Position numbers and translations under genes: made by a program
Source: an uncultured Veillonellaceae bacterium
GTDB lineage: Bacteria > Bacillota > Negativicutes > Selenomonadales > Selenomonadaceae
Length of the DNA: 64,000 bases
Direction: 5' to 3'
Assembly: GCA_902785705.1 (NCBI GenBank)
Contig: CACZZN010000005.1
Coordinates: 62,001 to 126,000 of the forward strand
Notes under the pieces: model-generated
The model's database searches: none
What the model saw: the letters and a program-made list of their open reading frames with translations, nothing else
Told to the model about the DNA's origin: nothing
Part shown: piece by piece, positions 1-8,942 of the stretch
How positions within the stretch are numbered: the first letter of the stretch is position 1
How the letters are laid out: each line of letters opens with the position of its first letter

Positions 1-2547
1 CTGCTCCACGCGATAGGGGCCAAGTCCCAGTTCCCTGTGCATAAGCACCATGGGAACCGTGGCATCCCGAAGATTGAACTTCTTCCCGAGAGAGGCGACG
101 AACACCACAGGGAATTCCAGCCCTTTGCTCTTGTGGATGCTCATGATGCGCACCACGTCCTCGCTTTCGCCCAAGGTGCGCGCCACGGCAAGATCCGTGT
201 CCATGTCCTGCATGCGTTCCACAAAGCGCAGGAAACGGAACAGTCCGCGAAAACTCGTTTCCTCATAGGCTGCCGCACGATCCACCAGCATGCGGAGATT
301 TGCCTGCTTCAAAAGTCCTCCGGGCAGTCCCCCCACATAATCATAATAGCCCGTATCCCGATAAAGCTGCCAAATCAGTTCCGGCACGCTGAGTTCCCGT
401 GAAAGCACGCGCCAGCCGGACAAGCGCTCCGCAAAGCGCGCCGCATGTCCCGAAAGCTCCTGCGGCAGGCCGCTTTCTTTGTTGCCCGCCCGATGGAGTG
501 CTGTATAGAGATCTTCCTCCATCGCTGCCTGCCGAAGCTCCGCCAGCTCTTTCGGCGTGAAACCACCAATGGGGGAAAGCATGACTGCTGCCAGCGGGAT
601 GTCCTGCCGCGCATTGTCCAGAAGCGTCAGCAAGGCCAGCATCACACGGATCTCCTGCTCCTGAAAATAGCCCGCGTCCACAGAAGCATAGGCGGGGATA
701 TCATTCCTGCGCAATACCTCCAGCATCTCGTTGGCCGTACCTTTGACCGAGCGCATGAGTACCACGGCATCTCTCCATCGGAACGGACGATACGCACCTG
801 CCGAACTGTCAAACACCAAAGTATTTCCTGCCTTTATCTCCTTTAAGCGCTCCGCGATGAGCTGCGCCTCCCGCGCCGCTCCCCTAAGCTCGGCCTCGTC
901 GGTCCCCTCCGCGGATTCGTCTGTCTCCTCCGACGCATCCTCCTCATCATCTGCAATGATGTCAAGCTCTACCGGGCTCTGCAGGGTATGACCGCCGGAC
1001 TGCGGATAGCTTGCGCCCGCGTAGAGCATTTCGTCTTTCCCGTAGCCAATTTCCATGGCCCCTTCCACCATGACCTGCGCAAAGATGAAATTGATGGCGG
1101 AAAGCACCTCCGGGCGGCTGCGGAAGTTCTTGGAAAGATCGATGCGTTCGTATCCGTCGCCTGCCCCGCGATAGCCATGATATTTTCCCAGAAACAACGT
1201 GGGATCCGCCAAACGGAACCGATAGATGCTCTGCTTCACATCCCCCACCGCAAAGAGATTGCGTTTTTCCGGACGCGTCACGAGCTGCAGAATGGCCTCC
1301 TGCACGCCATTCGTATCCTGATACTCATCCACCATAACGGACTTGTATTTCTGCTGCAGCTCCTCCGCTGTCGGCGACGGGAGCAGCTTCCCCGCCTCGT
1401 CCCGCTGCCCGCCCGCGGACAGGATTTCCAGCGCGAAATGCTCCATATCGCTGAAGTCCACAAGGGATTTCTCATGCTTCGCCGCCGCGTAGGCCTGCAA
1501 AAACTCCACGGTGATCTGTACCAGCGCACGAACGGAAGGTTCCGCCGCGCGCAGATCCTCCAAAAGCTCCTGTTCCGTCTGCCGGAAATATTTCGTGCGC
1601 AGCGACTGCACAAGCTTCTTGTAGCTGTCACGCAGATGTTTGACCGGAAGCTTGACTGCATCCTCCGTCCCTTTCGGAGCTGTCTTGAGGCGTCCAAAAT
1701 CGTGCAAGGTGAATGCATGGTACAGTTCCTGCCAGCTGTTTCCCTGCAGGGCGCTGCGGATGGACTGCAGCAGCGCCTCATCCTCCTGCAGATTTTCCAG
1801 GTAAAAATCCGCGCCCAGTTCCTCTGCCAGCCGCAAAGCTTCCCCATGCTCCTCCAGCGCCTGCTGGATGCCAAGCCGGATTTCGTTCGTTACCGCATCG
1901 TACCACTTGGTATCGGAAAGTCCGGTCACAGCCTCCGGCGAGAAGTCCACGGCCAGCCCCTGCAGCCATTCCCGCGGGAACGGCTGGCTTTGGGAAAAAT
2001 GATACAGCCGGAGCACCAGCCCGTAAAGAGCCTCATCCCCCCGCTCGCTGCCGCCGAAGGCATCCGTGAAACGCAGGAACTCCTCATTGCCTTCCTCATA
2101 TTTTTGCTGGAACAGCTCCTCCAGCACGTCCTGCTGCATCAACCGGAGCTCTTCCTCGCTTGCCACGCGGAACCTGGGATCCAGCTCGATTTCAGAGAAA
2201 TTTCTGCGCAGGATGGACTGGCAAAAGGAGTCAATGGTCGTGATGGAAGCGCCCGAAAGCAGGACGATCTGCCGATCCAGACGGGCAAGCTTGTCCGCAT
2301 CCCGCTCCTCTGTCATCTGCTTCATGAGCGCCGACTCGATGCGTTCCTGCATCTCCTCTGCTGCCGCATGGGTAAAGGTAACGACCAGCAGTTCGTCCAC
2401 ATCGCACTCGCCTGCAAGAATCATCGTAATGATCCGCTCCACGAGCACAGCCGTCTTGCCGGAACCGGCAGCCGCCGCGACCAGAAGATTCTTGTCCCTC
2501 GTGCCGATCGCCTTTTGCTGGTCTTCCGTCCAATTGCGCTTTGCCAT
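1..2547 (-). CDS. addA: ATP-dependent helicase/nuclease subunit A, 3' end cut by window edge
   Basis: The reading frame stays open from an ATG at 2547 to the left edge (849 codons). Family members run to about 1200-1250 residues, so the C-terminal nuclease domain lies outside. Visible UvrD/Rep motifs are Walker A AAAGSGKT near residues 25-32, VVTFTHAAAAEMQERI (motif Ia), VDEYQDTN (motif II), GDVKQSIYRF and SIHKSKGLEFPVVF. The family pairs with AddB to resect double-strand breaks in the cytoplasm (RecBCD equivalent). The start is supported by AAGGAGG about 6 bases upstream. addB lies upstream on the same strand, but 1.65 kb of opposite-strand genes separate the two. The identity is firm; the missing end cannot be judged here. 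Confidence 0.95.
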   Translation of the reverse strand, partial: MAKRNWTEDQQKAIGTRDKNLLVAAAAGSGKTAVLVERIITMILAGECDVDELLVVTFTHAAAEEMQERIESALMKQMTEERDADKLARLDRQIVLLSGASITTIDSFCQSILRRNFSEIELDPRFRVASEEELRLMQQDVLEELFQQKYEEGNEEFLRFTDAFGGSERGDEALYGLVLRLYHFSQSQPFPREWLQGLAVDFSPEAVTGLSDTKWYDAVTNEIRLGIQQALEEHGEALRLAEELGADFYLENLQEDEALLQSIRSALQGNSWQELYHAFTLHDFGRLKTAPKGTEDAVKLPVKHLRDSYKKLVQSLRTKYFRQTEQELLEDLRAAEPSVRALVQITVEFLQAYAAAKHEKSLVDFSDMEHFALEILSAGGQRDEAGKLLPSPTAEELQQKYKSVMVDEYQDTNGVQEAILQLVTRPEKRNLFAVGDVKQSIYRFRLADPTLFLGKYHGYRGAGDGYERIDLSKNFRSRPEVLSAINFIFAQVMVEGAMEIGYGKDEMLYAGASYPQSGGHTLQSPVELDIIADDEEDASEETDESAEGTDEAELRGAAREAQLIAERLKEIKAGNTLVFDSSAGAYRPFRWRDAVVLMRSVKGTANEMLEVLRRNDIPAYASVDAGYFQEQEIRVMLALLTLLDNARQDIPLAAVMLSPIGGFTPKELAELRQAAMEEDLYTALHRAGNKESGLPQELSGHAARFAERLSGWRVLSRELSVPELIWQLYRDTGYYDYVGGLPGGLLKQANLRMLVDRAAAYEETSFRGLFRFLRFVERMQDMDTDLAVARTLGESEDVVRIMSIHKSKGLEFPVVFVASLGKKFNLRDATVPMVLMHRELGLGPYRVEQ

Positions 2548-2753
2548 CACCGGGCCTCCTTAAAAATGATTGAACTTGCCAATCCTACCAAGATTTCCAC
2601 ACCATCTTGCACCAATTCGCCTCTCATGTCGTTATTTCCTGCCTATTTTCAAGAGGTTTTCAAGAAATCTGAGTTCGATGTTCTGCTAAAAAGTGACACC
2701 AATAGGACAAAGTGATATAATAATGAAGGAGAGCTTTCCCCTTTACAGGGGAG

Positions 2754-2779
2754 AAAAAGGCGGAGCAATCCGCCTTTTT
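2754..2779. terminator. Symmetrical intrinsic terminator hairpin
   Basis: A stem AAAAAGGCGGA / TCCGCCTTTTT closes over a GCAA loop. A-runs and T-runs flank both arms, so it can work in either direction. It sits between addA and the divergent PC4-like gene. Its right arm overlaps the proposed -35 element of that gene. Confidence 0.75.
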
Positions 2780-2807
2780 GTTTAATAGCTGGAAGAAATG
2801 TTATAAT
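2778..2807 (+). promoter_or_regulatory. Sigma-70-type promoter for the PC4-like/DUF1016 pair
   Basis: TTGTTT (2778-2783) and a perfect TATAAT (2802-2807) are 18 bases apart, about 60 bases before the first gene. Of the 321 gene-free bases at 2548-2868, this promoter and the adjoining hairpin are the only signals I can name. I found no convincing minus-strand promoter for addA there. Confidence 0.55.
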
Positions 2808-2868
2808 ATTACTGATGAAGAACAGGTATATATAGATAATTGATTTGCTTAAAGAATCAGGAGTAGCT

Positions 2869-3099
2869 ATGGAAAATGTAAAATTTGAAATCAAACACCA
2901 TATTGGTGTTCTCTCCGAAAGTGCTAAAGGATGGCGCAAGGAGCTAAATCTTATCTCATGGAACGGACGTGACCCAAAATACGATATCCGTGACTGGTCT
3001 CCAGAACATGAGAAGATGGGCAAAGGAACCACTCTTTCCAACGAAGAAGTTGAAAATCTTTATACCTTGCTAAAAAACATAATGGAGACTCATGATTGA
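2869..3099 (+). CDS. PC4/YdbC-like ssDNA-binding protein
   Basis: A 76-residue protein resembling the bacterial PC4-fold family (Lactococcus YdbC). The pattern is a beta-rich start (VKFEIKHHIGVLSES), then KGWRKELNLISWNGR, KYDIRDWSPEHEKMGKG and a C-terminal helix. Family members bind single-stranded nucleic acid as dimers. The ATG at 2869 is preferred because GGAG lies about 7 bases upstream; an in-frame start at 2845 has no such site. Its stop overlaps the next gene by 8 bases, so the two are probably translated together. It sits inside an otherwise adjacent addB-addA pair, which suggests acquisition. Confidence 0.8.
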   Translation: MENVKFEIKHHIGVLSESAKGWRKELNLISWNGRDPKYDIRDWSPEHEKMGKGTTLSNEEVENLYTLLKNIMETHD

Positions 3100-4147
3100 T
3101 ATGTTGATGAATCAAACAGACTATCTGGCTACCATACAGAAAATCAAGGCTGAAATCCAGAAAGCACAGTATCAGGCAACCGTAAAGGTCAACAGCGAAT
3201 TGCTGCTGTTGTACTACCACATCGGACAGGCCATCAACAGGCATAAAGTCTGGGGGAACAAGTTCATTGAGAACCTGTCCCGTGACCTGCGGCTGGAATA
3301 TCCTGATGCCAAGGGCTATTCCGTGCGCAACCTCAAGTATATGTCCAAGTTCGCCGCTCTTTTTCCAGAAAGAGAAATTGTGCAAGAGGTGCTTGCACAA
3401 TTATCATGGTACCATGTTGTTACCCTTATGGATAAGGTAAAGGAACGGCCTGTTCTGCTCTGGTATGCAAAGCAGAATGTTGAAAATGGCTGGTCGCGCA
3501 ATGTGCTGGTTCACCAGATAGAGAGCAATCTGTACGCCAGACAGGCCACTGCCGATAAAATCAGCAATTTTGAAACTAGGCTCCCGGCACCCCAGAGTGA
3601 ACTGGCCACCCAAATGATGAAAGACCCCTATATCTTCGATTTTATCCCCTTCAAGGCGGATATGCTGGAACGAGATATAGAAAACGCTATGGTGGCCGAA
3701 GTAACCAAGCTGCTGCTGGAGCTTGGTGCTGGCTTTGCCTTCCTAGGCAATCAGTATCACCTGAATGTGGGCGGCGAGGACTTCTACTTGGATTTGCTCT
3801 TCTACAACCTGAAGCTGCGTTGCTATGTGGTCATCGAGCTAAAGACAGGCGACTTCAAGCCGGAATATGCCGGTAAATTAAATTTTTACCTGACCGCAGT
3901 AGACAACACCCTAAAGACAGATCAGGATGCTCCCACCATCGGCTTGCTACTGTGCAAGGGAAAGAACGACCTGATTGCCGAATATGCCTTGCAGGACATC
4001 AATAAGCCCATTGGTGTCAGCGAATACAGGCTTACAGATGAGCTACCGGAGAAATTCCGTCAGCAGTTGCCATCCATCGAAGATATCAAGAATCGTATCG
4101 GGAATGATGTCATGAATATTTCTGGGCTGACGAAAGCAACCCGTTAG
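3092..4147 (+). CDS. DUF1016 (YhcG-type) PDDEXK nuclease-domain protein
   Basis: 351 residues: an N-terminal helical DUF1016_N region (about 10-150, with YYHIGQAINRHKVWGNKFIE) and a C-terminal YhcG PDDEXK-like domain (about 175-330). The nuclease signature is visible as Asp234 in FYLDLLFYN and Glu249-x-Lys251 in VVIELKTG. Family members are predicted nucleases, often seen in restriction and defence islands; their substrate is not generally established. The start overlaps the PC4-like gene and has GGAG upstream. The gene runs convergently into addB with 54 bases between stops. Its placement between two AddAB subunits is inferred to be an insertion. Confidence 0.85.
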   Translation: MIDMLMNQTDYLATIQKIKAEIQKAQYQATVKVNSELLLLYYHIGQAINRHKVWGNKFIENLSRDLRLEYPDAKGYSVRNLKYMSKFAALFPEREIVQEVLAQLSWYHVVTLMDKVKERPVLLWYAKQNVENGWSRNVLVHQIESNLYARQATADKISNFETRLPAPQSELATQMMKDPYIFDFIPFKADMLERDIENAMVAEVTKLLLELGAGFAFLGNQYHLNVGGEDFYLDLLFYNLKLRCYVVIELKTGDFKPEYAGKLNFYLTAVDNTLKTDQDAPTIGLLLCKGKNDLIAEYALQDINKPIGVSEYRLTDELPEKFRQQLPSIEDIKNRIGNDVMNISGLTKATR

Positions 4148-4201
4148 AGCCCGTCCATGTCCATGTGGCAGAGGGAAATCCGACACCAAATACTACGAAA
4201 A

Positions 4202-7200
4202 TCAATTCACCAAGTTCTTCTCCTTTCCCGGCATCTCGTCCGGCTGCTGCTTGATGGCCATGCCATCCATGATTTCCTCATCCCCCAGCTTCTTGATTTC
4301 CCGGCACGCATAGCCCGGGAGTTCAGGCTCGAAGCCGCAAAGCAGCTGGTAGGCGCAGTATTGGCAAGCTTGCGTCCCGTCCGCCATGCGATAGGGGCGT
4401 GCAGCGATATCCCCCGACAAGATCCGGCGACCCGTGTCCTCCAGCAGATAATCAATGTATTGCATCAGAATGTCAAATTCCTCCAAGCTTCTGACACTTG
4501 CCCGATTTGTCTGGCTGATGGATCTGTCCTTGTTCAGCTTTACTTTAATGAACTGCTGCTTGCTGTCAATCGCCTCGATGACTTCAGGATCAGCCAGCAC
4601 CCAGCCGGGCATCTTCAGCCCGCTTTCAATCTTTTTGCGTGCCTCTTCCGGTGAAATCCGCTGCTCTGCACGGTAGGTCGGATACCGCAGGAAGCAGTAA
4701 AGCATACCGGCGGGAAGCACCTCCCCCGCACCTGTCCCGGAAAGCAGATTCCTGGCCACCAGCAGGTAGGTCAAAAGCTGCATCTTCAGCCCGTAATAGA
4801 CCTCGACAAGATTGATATACGCCTGCCCTGTCTTGTAATCCATGATGAGGAAATATTTCCCGTCTTCGTCAAAATCCATTCGGTCGATCTGTCCGACAAT
4901 CTCCACTCTTGCCTTTCCAAGCTCATAGGAAAGCGGCGGCATGGCTCCCACGCCGCGCCCGAAGGAGCGCTCGAACACCTGCGGGTGGAAACGGCTTGCC
5001 GCATCGAAGGCAATCAGCCTGCGGATACTGCGCTCCGCAAGGATGCGGATCCGCTCCAACTGATGCCGGTACTGCGCCGTGCTCAAAAGTATCTCATTCT
5101 GAAGTCTTGGGGCCAGACGCGCCAAGATTTCCTGCACCATCGCCTTCCACTCGACTTCCCCGACCTCGCTCCATCGTCTACCGTCTGCCTTCAGCAATTC
5201 CCCAAATTCACGCAGCGTGCTGTGCAGCAGATTTCCCAAGTCCAAAGCCTGAAAACGGTATTCCTGCCTTTCTTTCAGTTTCAGGCCATATTGGGCAAAA
5301 TGCTGGAACGGACAGCTTTTGAAACGCTCGAAACGCGTCACGCTGCCATGCAGCCTGCCGCCCTTCGTAAAGAGGCGAAGGGCCAGTTCTTCCGGAAGGC
5401 TGCCCTCCGGCGCACGGGCAAACAACCCTGAGATGGCAAGTTTCCTGCGTTCCTGTTCATTTTCCTGCCGAAGAAGCCAGTTATAAGCATCCTGCCACCA
5501 CGGAGCCATGCTGCCCTTCTCCTTCTGCCCGCGAAGCGCGGAGGCAATACCGGTCAACACACGTCTGCTGTCCGAAAGCCGCAGGGAAGCAAGGCGGGAG
5601 AGCTGCGCTTTCTCCGCCTTTTCTTCCGTCTCCAGGCTTGCCAGGGGAATGAAGAGGAATTCCGCATGCGGCAGGATGCTGCGTATGCGCTCAACCAGCG
5701 AAGACGGGGCCAGCCCTTTTCCCTCAGCGTCTGCCAATGCATAGGAAATCCAAAGGTATTCCCGCGCCTGCGTGAATCCATGGTACAGCAGATATTTCTC
5801 CGCGAACAGCGCATCCTTTCCGCCGCCTGCGATTTCCAGCCCCATGGAATGCAGGTGCAGGCGATCCGCATCCGTGAGCAGCCCCTGTTCCCTGCTGCGC
5901 CTTGGCATACTGCCCTCATTTGCACCCAGAATATAGATTGCGCGCGTATTGGAAAGACTGTTTTGGTCGAAATCCGCAACGGTCACATAGTCAAGCCCGG
6001 GCGGTATCAGGGACATCTCCAGCGCATCCAGCCCATCCCCAAGCAGCTGCTCATAAACTCGCGGCTCCATTTCCTCATCGCCGCTGATTGCCACCAACTG
6101 CTCGAAAAGCTCCATGATATCGTCCCAGATCTGTGCATGCTCCCTGCCCATGGCAAGATTGCCCTTTGCGTCTGCTGCCTCCGCCCAAGCTGCAAGCTGT
6201 GAGGGCACCTGCAAGGATTCCAGCAAACCGTACAGCACGGTCGTGATGCCCCGTACCGATTTCGCCTGCTTCATGCCGTCCGCAAATGCCGACAGGTATT
6301 TCAATGCTCCCCTCCGCACAAGATTGACCGCCGCCAGATGCTCCTGCTGCGCTTCGGAAAGCTCGTTTGCTTCCTCCTCGATGGAGTGCCGGAACCACGG
6401 CCAATCCTCCTCCATCCGCCAGCGCTTTTCCCCGCGGATGCCGAATTCCAGCACATAGTTCTCCAAAAGGTCGATCTGCTCCCAAGTCATAGGAAAGAAC
6501 CCTGTGCGCAGGCAGCGGAAGACCGCCTCGTACCGCCAGCCATGCAACAGTTCCAGCGCCGAACGCAAAAGCTCTGCCAACGGATGATGCGCCGCCGCCC
6601 GTTTCCTGTCCACAAAGAATGGGATTCCATGATCCTCCAACACCAGAGGCAGCAATCCATCATAAGCGCCATGCTCCCGAACAAGAATCCCGATGTCATG
6701 GAATCGATAGTCCTTTTCCCTGCACAAGCGCAAAATATCTGCCGCGATCGCCTCCACCTCCATGCGTCGGTTCGCGGCCTCCACGATATGCACGCCCTCC
6801 CCTGCTTCGACAGGTCGGGGAGGGAAAGAAAAGATCTGCTGCTCCACTTCCTGAAGCGCAGGCAGGCTGAGTCGATGAGCCCCCGCAAGCTCGGTGATCC
6901 TCCGCCCGATCTGCATCCGTCCTGCAAGCTGCCAGAGCCAGACAAAGCTTTCGTAGGCACGATGGAATACTCCGGTTTCCCTGTGGTTCTCAGGCGCATG
7001 CTTGGAAGGCTCCATGCAGAACGTCACATGCACATGCTCCGCTTTCTGCAGCACAGCCTCCAGAATGGCTTTCTCCTGCGGATTGAAGAACGTGAAGCCG
7101 TCCACATAGACCTCCGCACCCTCCAGAAATTCTGCCTGCGGAATCTTTTCCGTCAATACATTCAAAAGATCTCCCGCATCCATCAGCTGGCGGCCCTCGA

Positions 7201-7708
7201 ACGCAGAAGCAAACGCACGCTCCAAAAGCGCAAGATCCGATAGTTTGCCCGCCAGATACGCATCCGAAATCTTCTCCGCCACATCGGAAAGCTGCTCCGG
7301 CTCGACACGATAGCTTTTCAGTTCCTGCAGCATGTCAGACAAAGATGCGCTGAACCCCCGTTGCCGCGCTGCCCTTGCAAAAGCCGAAAGCTGCTCCCCA
7401 TGCTGCTGGAGCACGCGCCGCAACAGAAGCCTTCGTCCGACCTCCGTCATATGGGGCTTCGACATGCCGCCGGTTTCCATGAGGATCTGGCGTGCGAACC
7501 GGCGAAAACCGAACACATAGGCACGAAAAAATCCCTGCCCCGTCCCCATGGAGGCCGCCAGATCGCGTTCCGCCTGATAGGTCATATGCTCCGGCAGCAG
7601 CAAGACCAGTGCAGTCCCTAGAGGAGCCTGTTCCATCTTCTTCCGCATATCTTCAATGCACTGATAGGTTTTTCCCGTTCCGGCCCGTCCCATGATAAAT
7701 TCCAGCAT
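4202..7708 (-). CDS. addB: ATP-dependent helicase/nuclease subunit B
   Basis: 1168 residues, normal for AddB. It begins with MLEFIMGRAGTGKT, giving a Walker A at residues 7-14. The RecB-type nuclease core is seen in IDRMDFDEDG and FLIMDYKTG. Fe-S cysteines are present as SCPFQHFAQYGL and the terminal CQYCAYQLLC, the iron-sulphur staple that holds the nuclease domain. With AddA it forms the break-resection complex. I chose the ATG at 7708 over 7720 because GGAGGATATT directly precedes it. The usual close addB-addA junction is lost here. Confidence 0.95.
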   Translation of the reverse strand: MLEFIMGRAGTGKTYQCIEDMRKKMEQAPLGTALVLLLPEHMTYQAERDLAASMGTGQGFFRAYVFGFRRFARQILMETGGMSKPHMTEVGRRLLLRRVLQQHGEQLSAFARAARQRGFSASLSDMLQELKSYRVEPEQLSDVAEKISDAYLAGKLSDLALLERAFASAFEGRQLMDAGDLLNVLTEKIPQAEFLEGAEVYVDGFTFFNPQEKAILEAVLQKAEHVHVTFCMEPSKHAPENHRETGVFHRAYESFVWLWQLAGRMQIGRRITELAGAHRLSLPALQEVEQQIFSFPPRPVEAGEGVHIVEAANRRMEVEAIAADILRLCREKDYRFHDIGILVREHGAYDGLLPLVLEDHGIPFFVDRKRAAAHHPLAELLRSALELLHGWRYEAVFRCLRTGFFPMTWEQIDLLENYVLEFGIRGEKRWRMEEDWPWFRHSIEEEANELSEAQQEHLAAVNLVRRGALKYLSAFADGMKQAKSVRGITTVLYGLLESLQVPSQLAAWAEAADAKGNLAMGREHAQIWDDIMELFEQLVAISGDEEMEPRVYEQLLGDGLDALEMSLIPPGLDYVTVADFDQNSLSNTRAIYILGANEGSMPRRSREQGLLTDADRLHLHSMGLEIAGGGKDALFAEKYLLYHGFTQAREYLWISYALADAEGKGLAPSSLVERIRSILPHAEFLFIPLASLETEEKAEKAQLSRLASLRLSDSRRVLTGIASALRGQKEKGSMAPWWQDAYNWLLRQENEQERRKLAISGLFARAPEGSLPEELALRLFTKGGRLHGSVTRFERFKSCPFQHFAQYGLKLKERQEYRFQALDLGNLLHSTLREFGELLKADGRRWSEVGEVEWKAMVQEILARLAPRLQNEILLSTAQYRHQLERIRILAERSIRRLIAFDAASRFHPQVFERSFGRGVGAMPPLSYELGKARVEIVGQIDRMDFDEDGKYFLIMDYKTGQAYINLVEVYYGLKMQLLTYLLVARNLLSGTGAGEVLPAGMLYCFLRYPTYRAEQRISPEEARKKIESGLKMPGWVLADPEVIEAIDSKQQFIKVKLNKDRSISQTNRASVRSLEEFDILMQYIDYLLEDTGRRILSGDIAARPYRMADGTQACQYCAYQLLCGFEPELPGYACREIKKLGDEEIMDGMAIKQQPDEMPGKEKNLVN

Positions 7709-7740
7709 AATATCCTCCATGAGGAACTGGAGGAAAATAA

Positions 7741-7835
7741 GTTAGTCATATTGCGTAGAACAAATTTTGTCTGACAAGGAAGCGGAAACGCAGTCGTAGC
7801 AGAGCTACGTCAAGTTTTCGTTTTCGACAGTTCCT
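7741..7835. repeat. Dispersed intergenic repeat, copy A
   Basis: Intergenic DNA upstream of addB has a core CAAGG...AAACGCAGTCGTAGC, followed by GCTACGTCAAG. It contains a small stem CGTAGC-AGA-GCTACG. A second, diverged copy lies at 19985-20096 with CATAG/CTATG at the same place, so the stem bases co-vary. Ends are approximate. Confidence 0.6.
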
Positions 7836-7846
7836 AAGTCACTGTA

Positions 7847-7893
7847 GAAAAAACGCAGACTGCCACGCATGATCGCGCAACAGCCTGCGTTTC
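7847..7893 (-). terminator. Intrinsic terminator after the PaaK-like gene
   Basis: On the minus strand AAACGCAG and CTGCGTTTTTTC form an 8-bp stem with a T tract, just past the stop at 7902. The loop is long (about 26 bases), so the folding is less certain than for short hairpins. Confidence 0.6.
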
Positions 7894-7901
7894 TTTGCAT
7901 A

Positions 7902-8879
7902 TCAGAATGTCGTAAACGGTGTCGCAACACGTACAAAAGTACGCCCGCAGCTGCATGTCTCACTGATACGATATACAGCCTGTCCCGTACGGTAACGGAT
8001 CAACGGCATGGCCTCCGCCGCAAGCGTCGTAATGACAAGCTCTGCCATACAATTATCCTCCAATACCGGCTCATTGCTGTTGAAGGCGATGAGCTCCGGA
8101 TAATAGAAATCCTCCTGCACGTGCTGCCCCGAATGTGCCTCGCACTGGTAGAGCATGCAGGCCGTCCCGATCTCCGGCGGCGCATAAAGATTATATACCT
8201 TCGTGCAGGTGCGCTCCTGAATGTGATGCTGCAGGGGATTCGCGATATTGACCGGGTTGATGCAGAGAATCTTCGTGATGGGATAGTCGATGATATTCTT
8301 GCCCGTTGCCTGCAGCTGGATAATCAGCTGCATAATCAGCTGCGGCGTGCTGATGAGCGTATCGATCCCAACGATTTCCATGAGTCTCAGCCATTGACGA
8401 TAATCCGTCCCCAACGGCACGACCATCGCTCCGATGAGCTCCAGCGCGTACTGGATATCCAGGAGCCTGCTATCCGACAAATCCCCCTGCAGTCCCACCA
8501 CGGAGGCATTCGTAAGACCCGCTGCCACCAGACACCGCGCCATCATCTCCACCTGATGCCCAATATCTCCATTCGTATAGAGCTTCGTGACCTCCCCCGT
8601 CGCATCCGCGATATGATTCAGCCGCAGAATACTGGAAAGAGGCATCGTCAGCAAGTCCAACGAATCAATCTGGCGCAGATTCGATATCCGAAGAAAGGGA
8701 AGCTTCCGAATATCGGAAAGTTCCTTGATGTCCTCCGGTGTCACGCCCGCCCGCTGAAAAGAGTCCTGATAGAAATGGCTCTTGCTGTACGACCATTTCA
8801 CGACGCGCTGCAGACGCTCCAACTGGAGTGCCTGCAGCTTTTCCCGCTCCATTTGCTCTACTTGCGCATTTGCATACAT
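7902..8879 (-). CDS. Shortened phenylacetate-CoA ligase (PaaK)-like protein
   Basis: 325 residues, similar to the N-terminal domain of PaaK-type adenylate-forming enzymes: an opening helix (ERLQRVVKWSYSKSHFYQDSF), PEDIKELSDIRKLPFL, YNLYAPPEIGTACM where the family has an xxPE motif, and RYRTGQ. It stops right after CSCGR, where the family normally enters its C-terminal lid domain (full length about 430). The AMP-binding loop, usually SSGTTGKP, reads ADATGEVTK. The lid and key loop residues are therefore missing or altered, and ligase activity is doubtful. ATG 8879 and GTG 8882 are both possible starts. It lies immediately downstream of cheR on the same strand. Confidence 0.7.
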   Translation of the reverse strand: MYANAQVEQMEREKLQALQLERLQRVVKWSYSKSHFYQDSFQRAGVTPEDIKELSDIRKLPFLRISNLRQIDSLDLLTMPLSSILRLNHIADATGEVTKLYTNGDIGHQVEMMARCLVAAGLTNASVVGLQGDLSDSRLLDIQYALELIGAMVVPLGTDYRQWLRLMEIVGIDTLISTPQLIMQLIIQLQATGKNIIDYPITKILCINPVNIANPLQHHIQERTCTKVYNLYAPPEIGTACMLYQCEAHSGQHVQEDFYYPELIAFNSNEPVLEDNCMAELVITTLAAEAMPLIRYRTGQAVYRISETCSCGRTFVRVATPFTTF

Positions 8880-8942
8880 CACAACACATCCTGATCCAAG
8901 TCATTGATGAAGTGCCCGAATGTACAGCCTTCACACGCCCCG

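Noticed and set aside
988-2715. Long plus-strand open frame of 575 codons opposite addA
   Set aside because: It is a shadow of addA: composition is rich in His, Arg and Leu with no family features, and the minus frame carries all UvrD motifs.
2738-2751. Small hairpin CCCC-TTTACA-GGGG as a second terminator
   Set aside because: Only a 4-bp stem with no T tract; the neighbouring 11-bp hairpin explains the region better.
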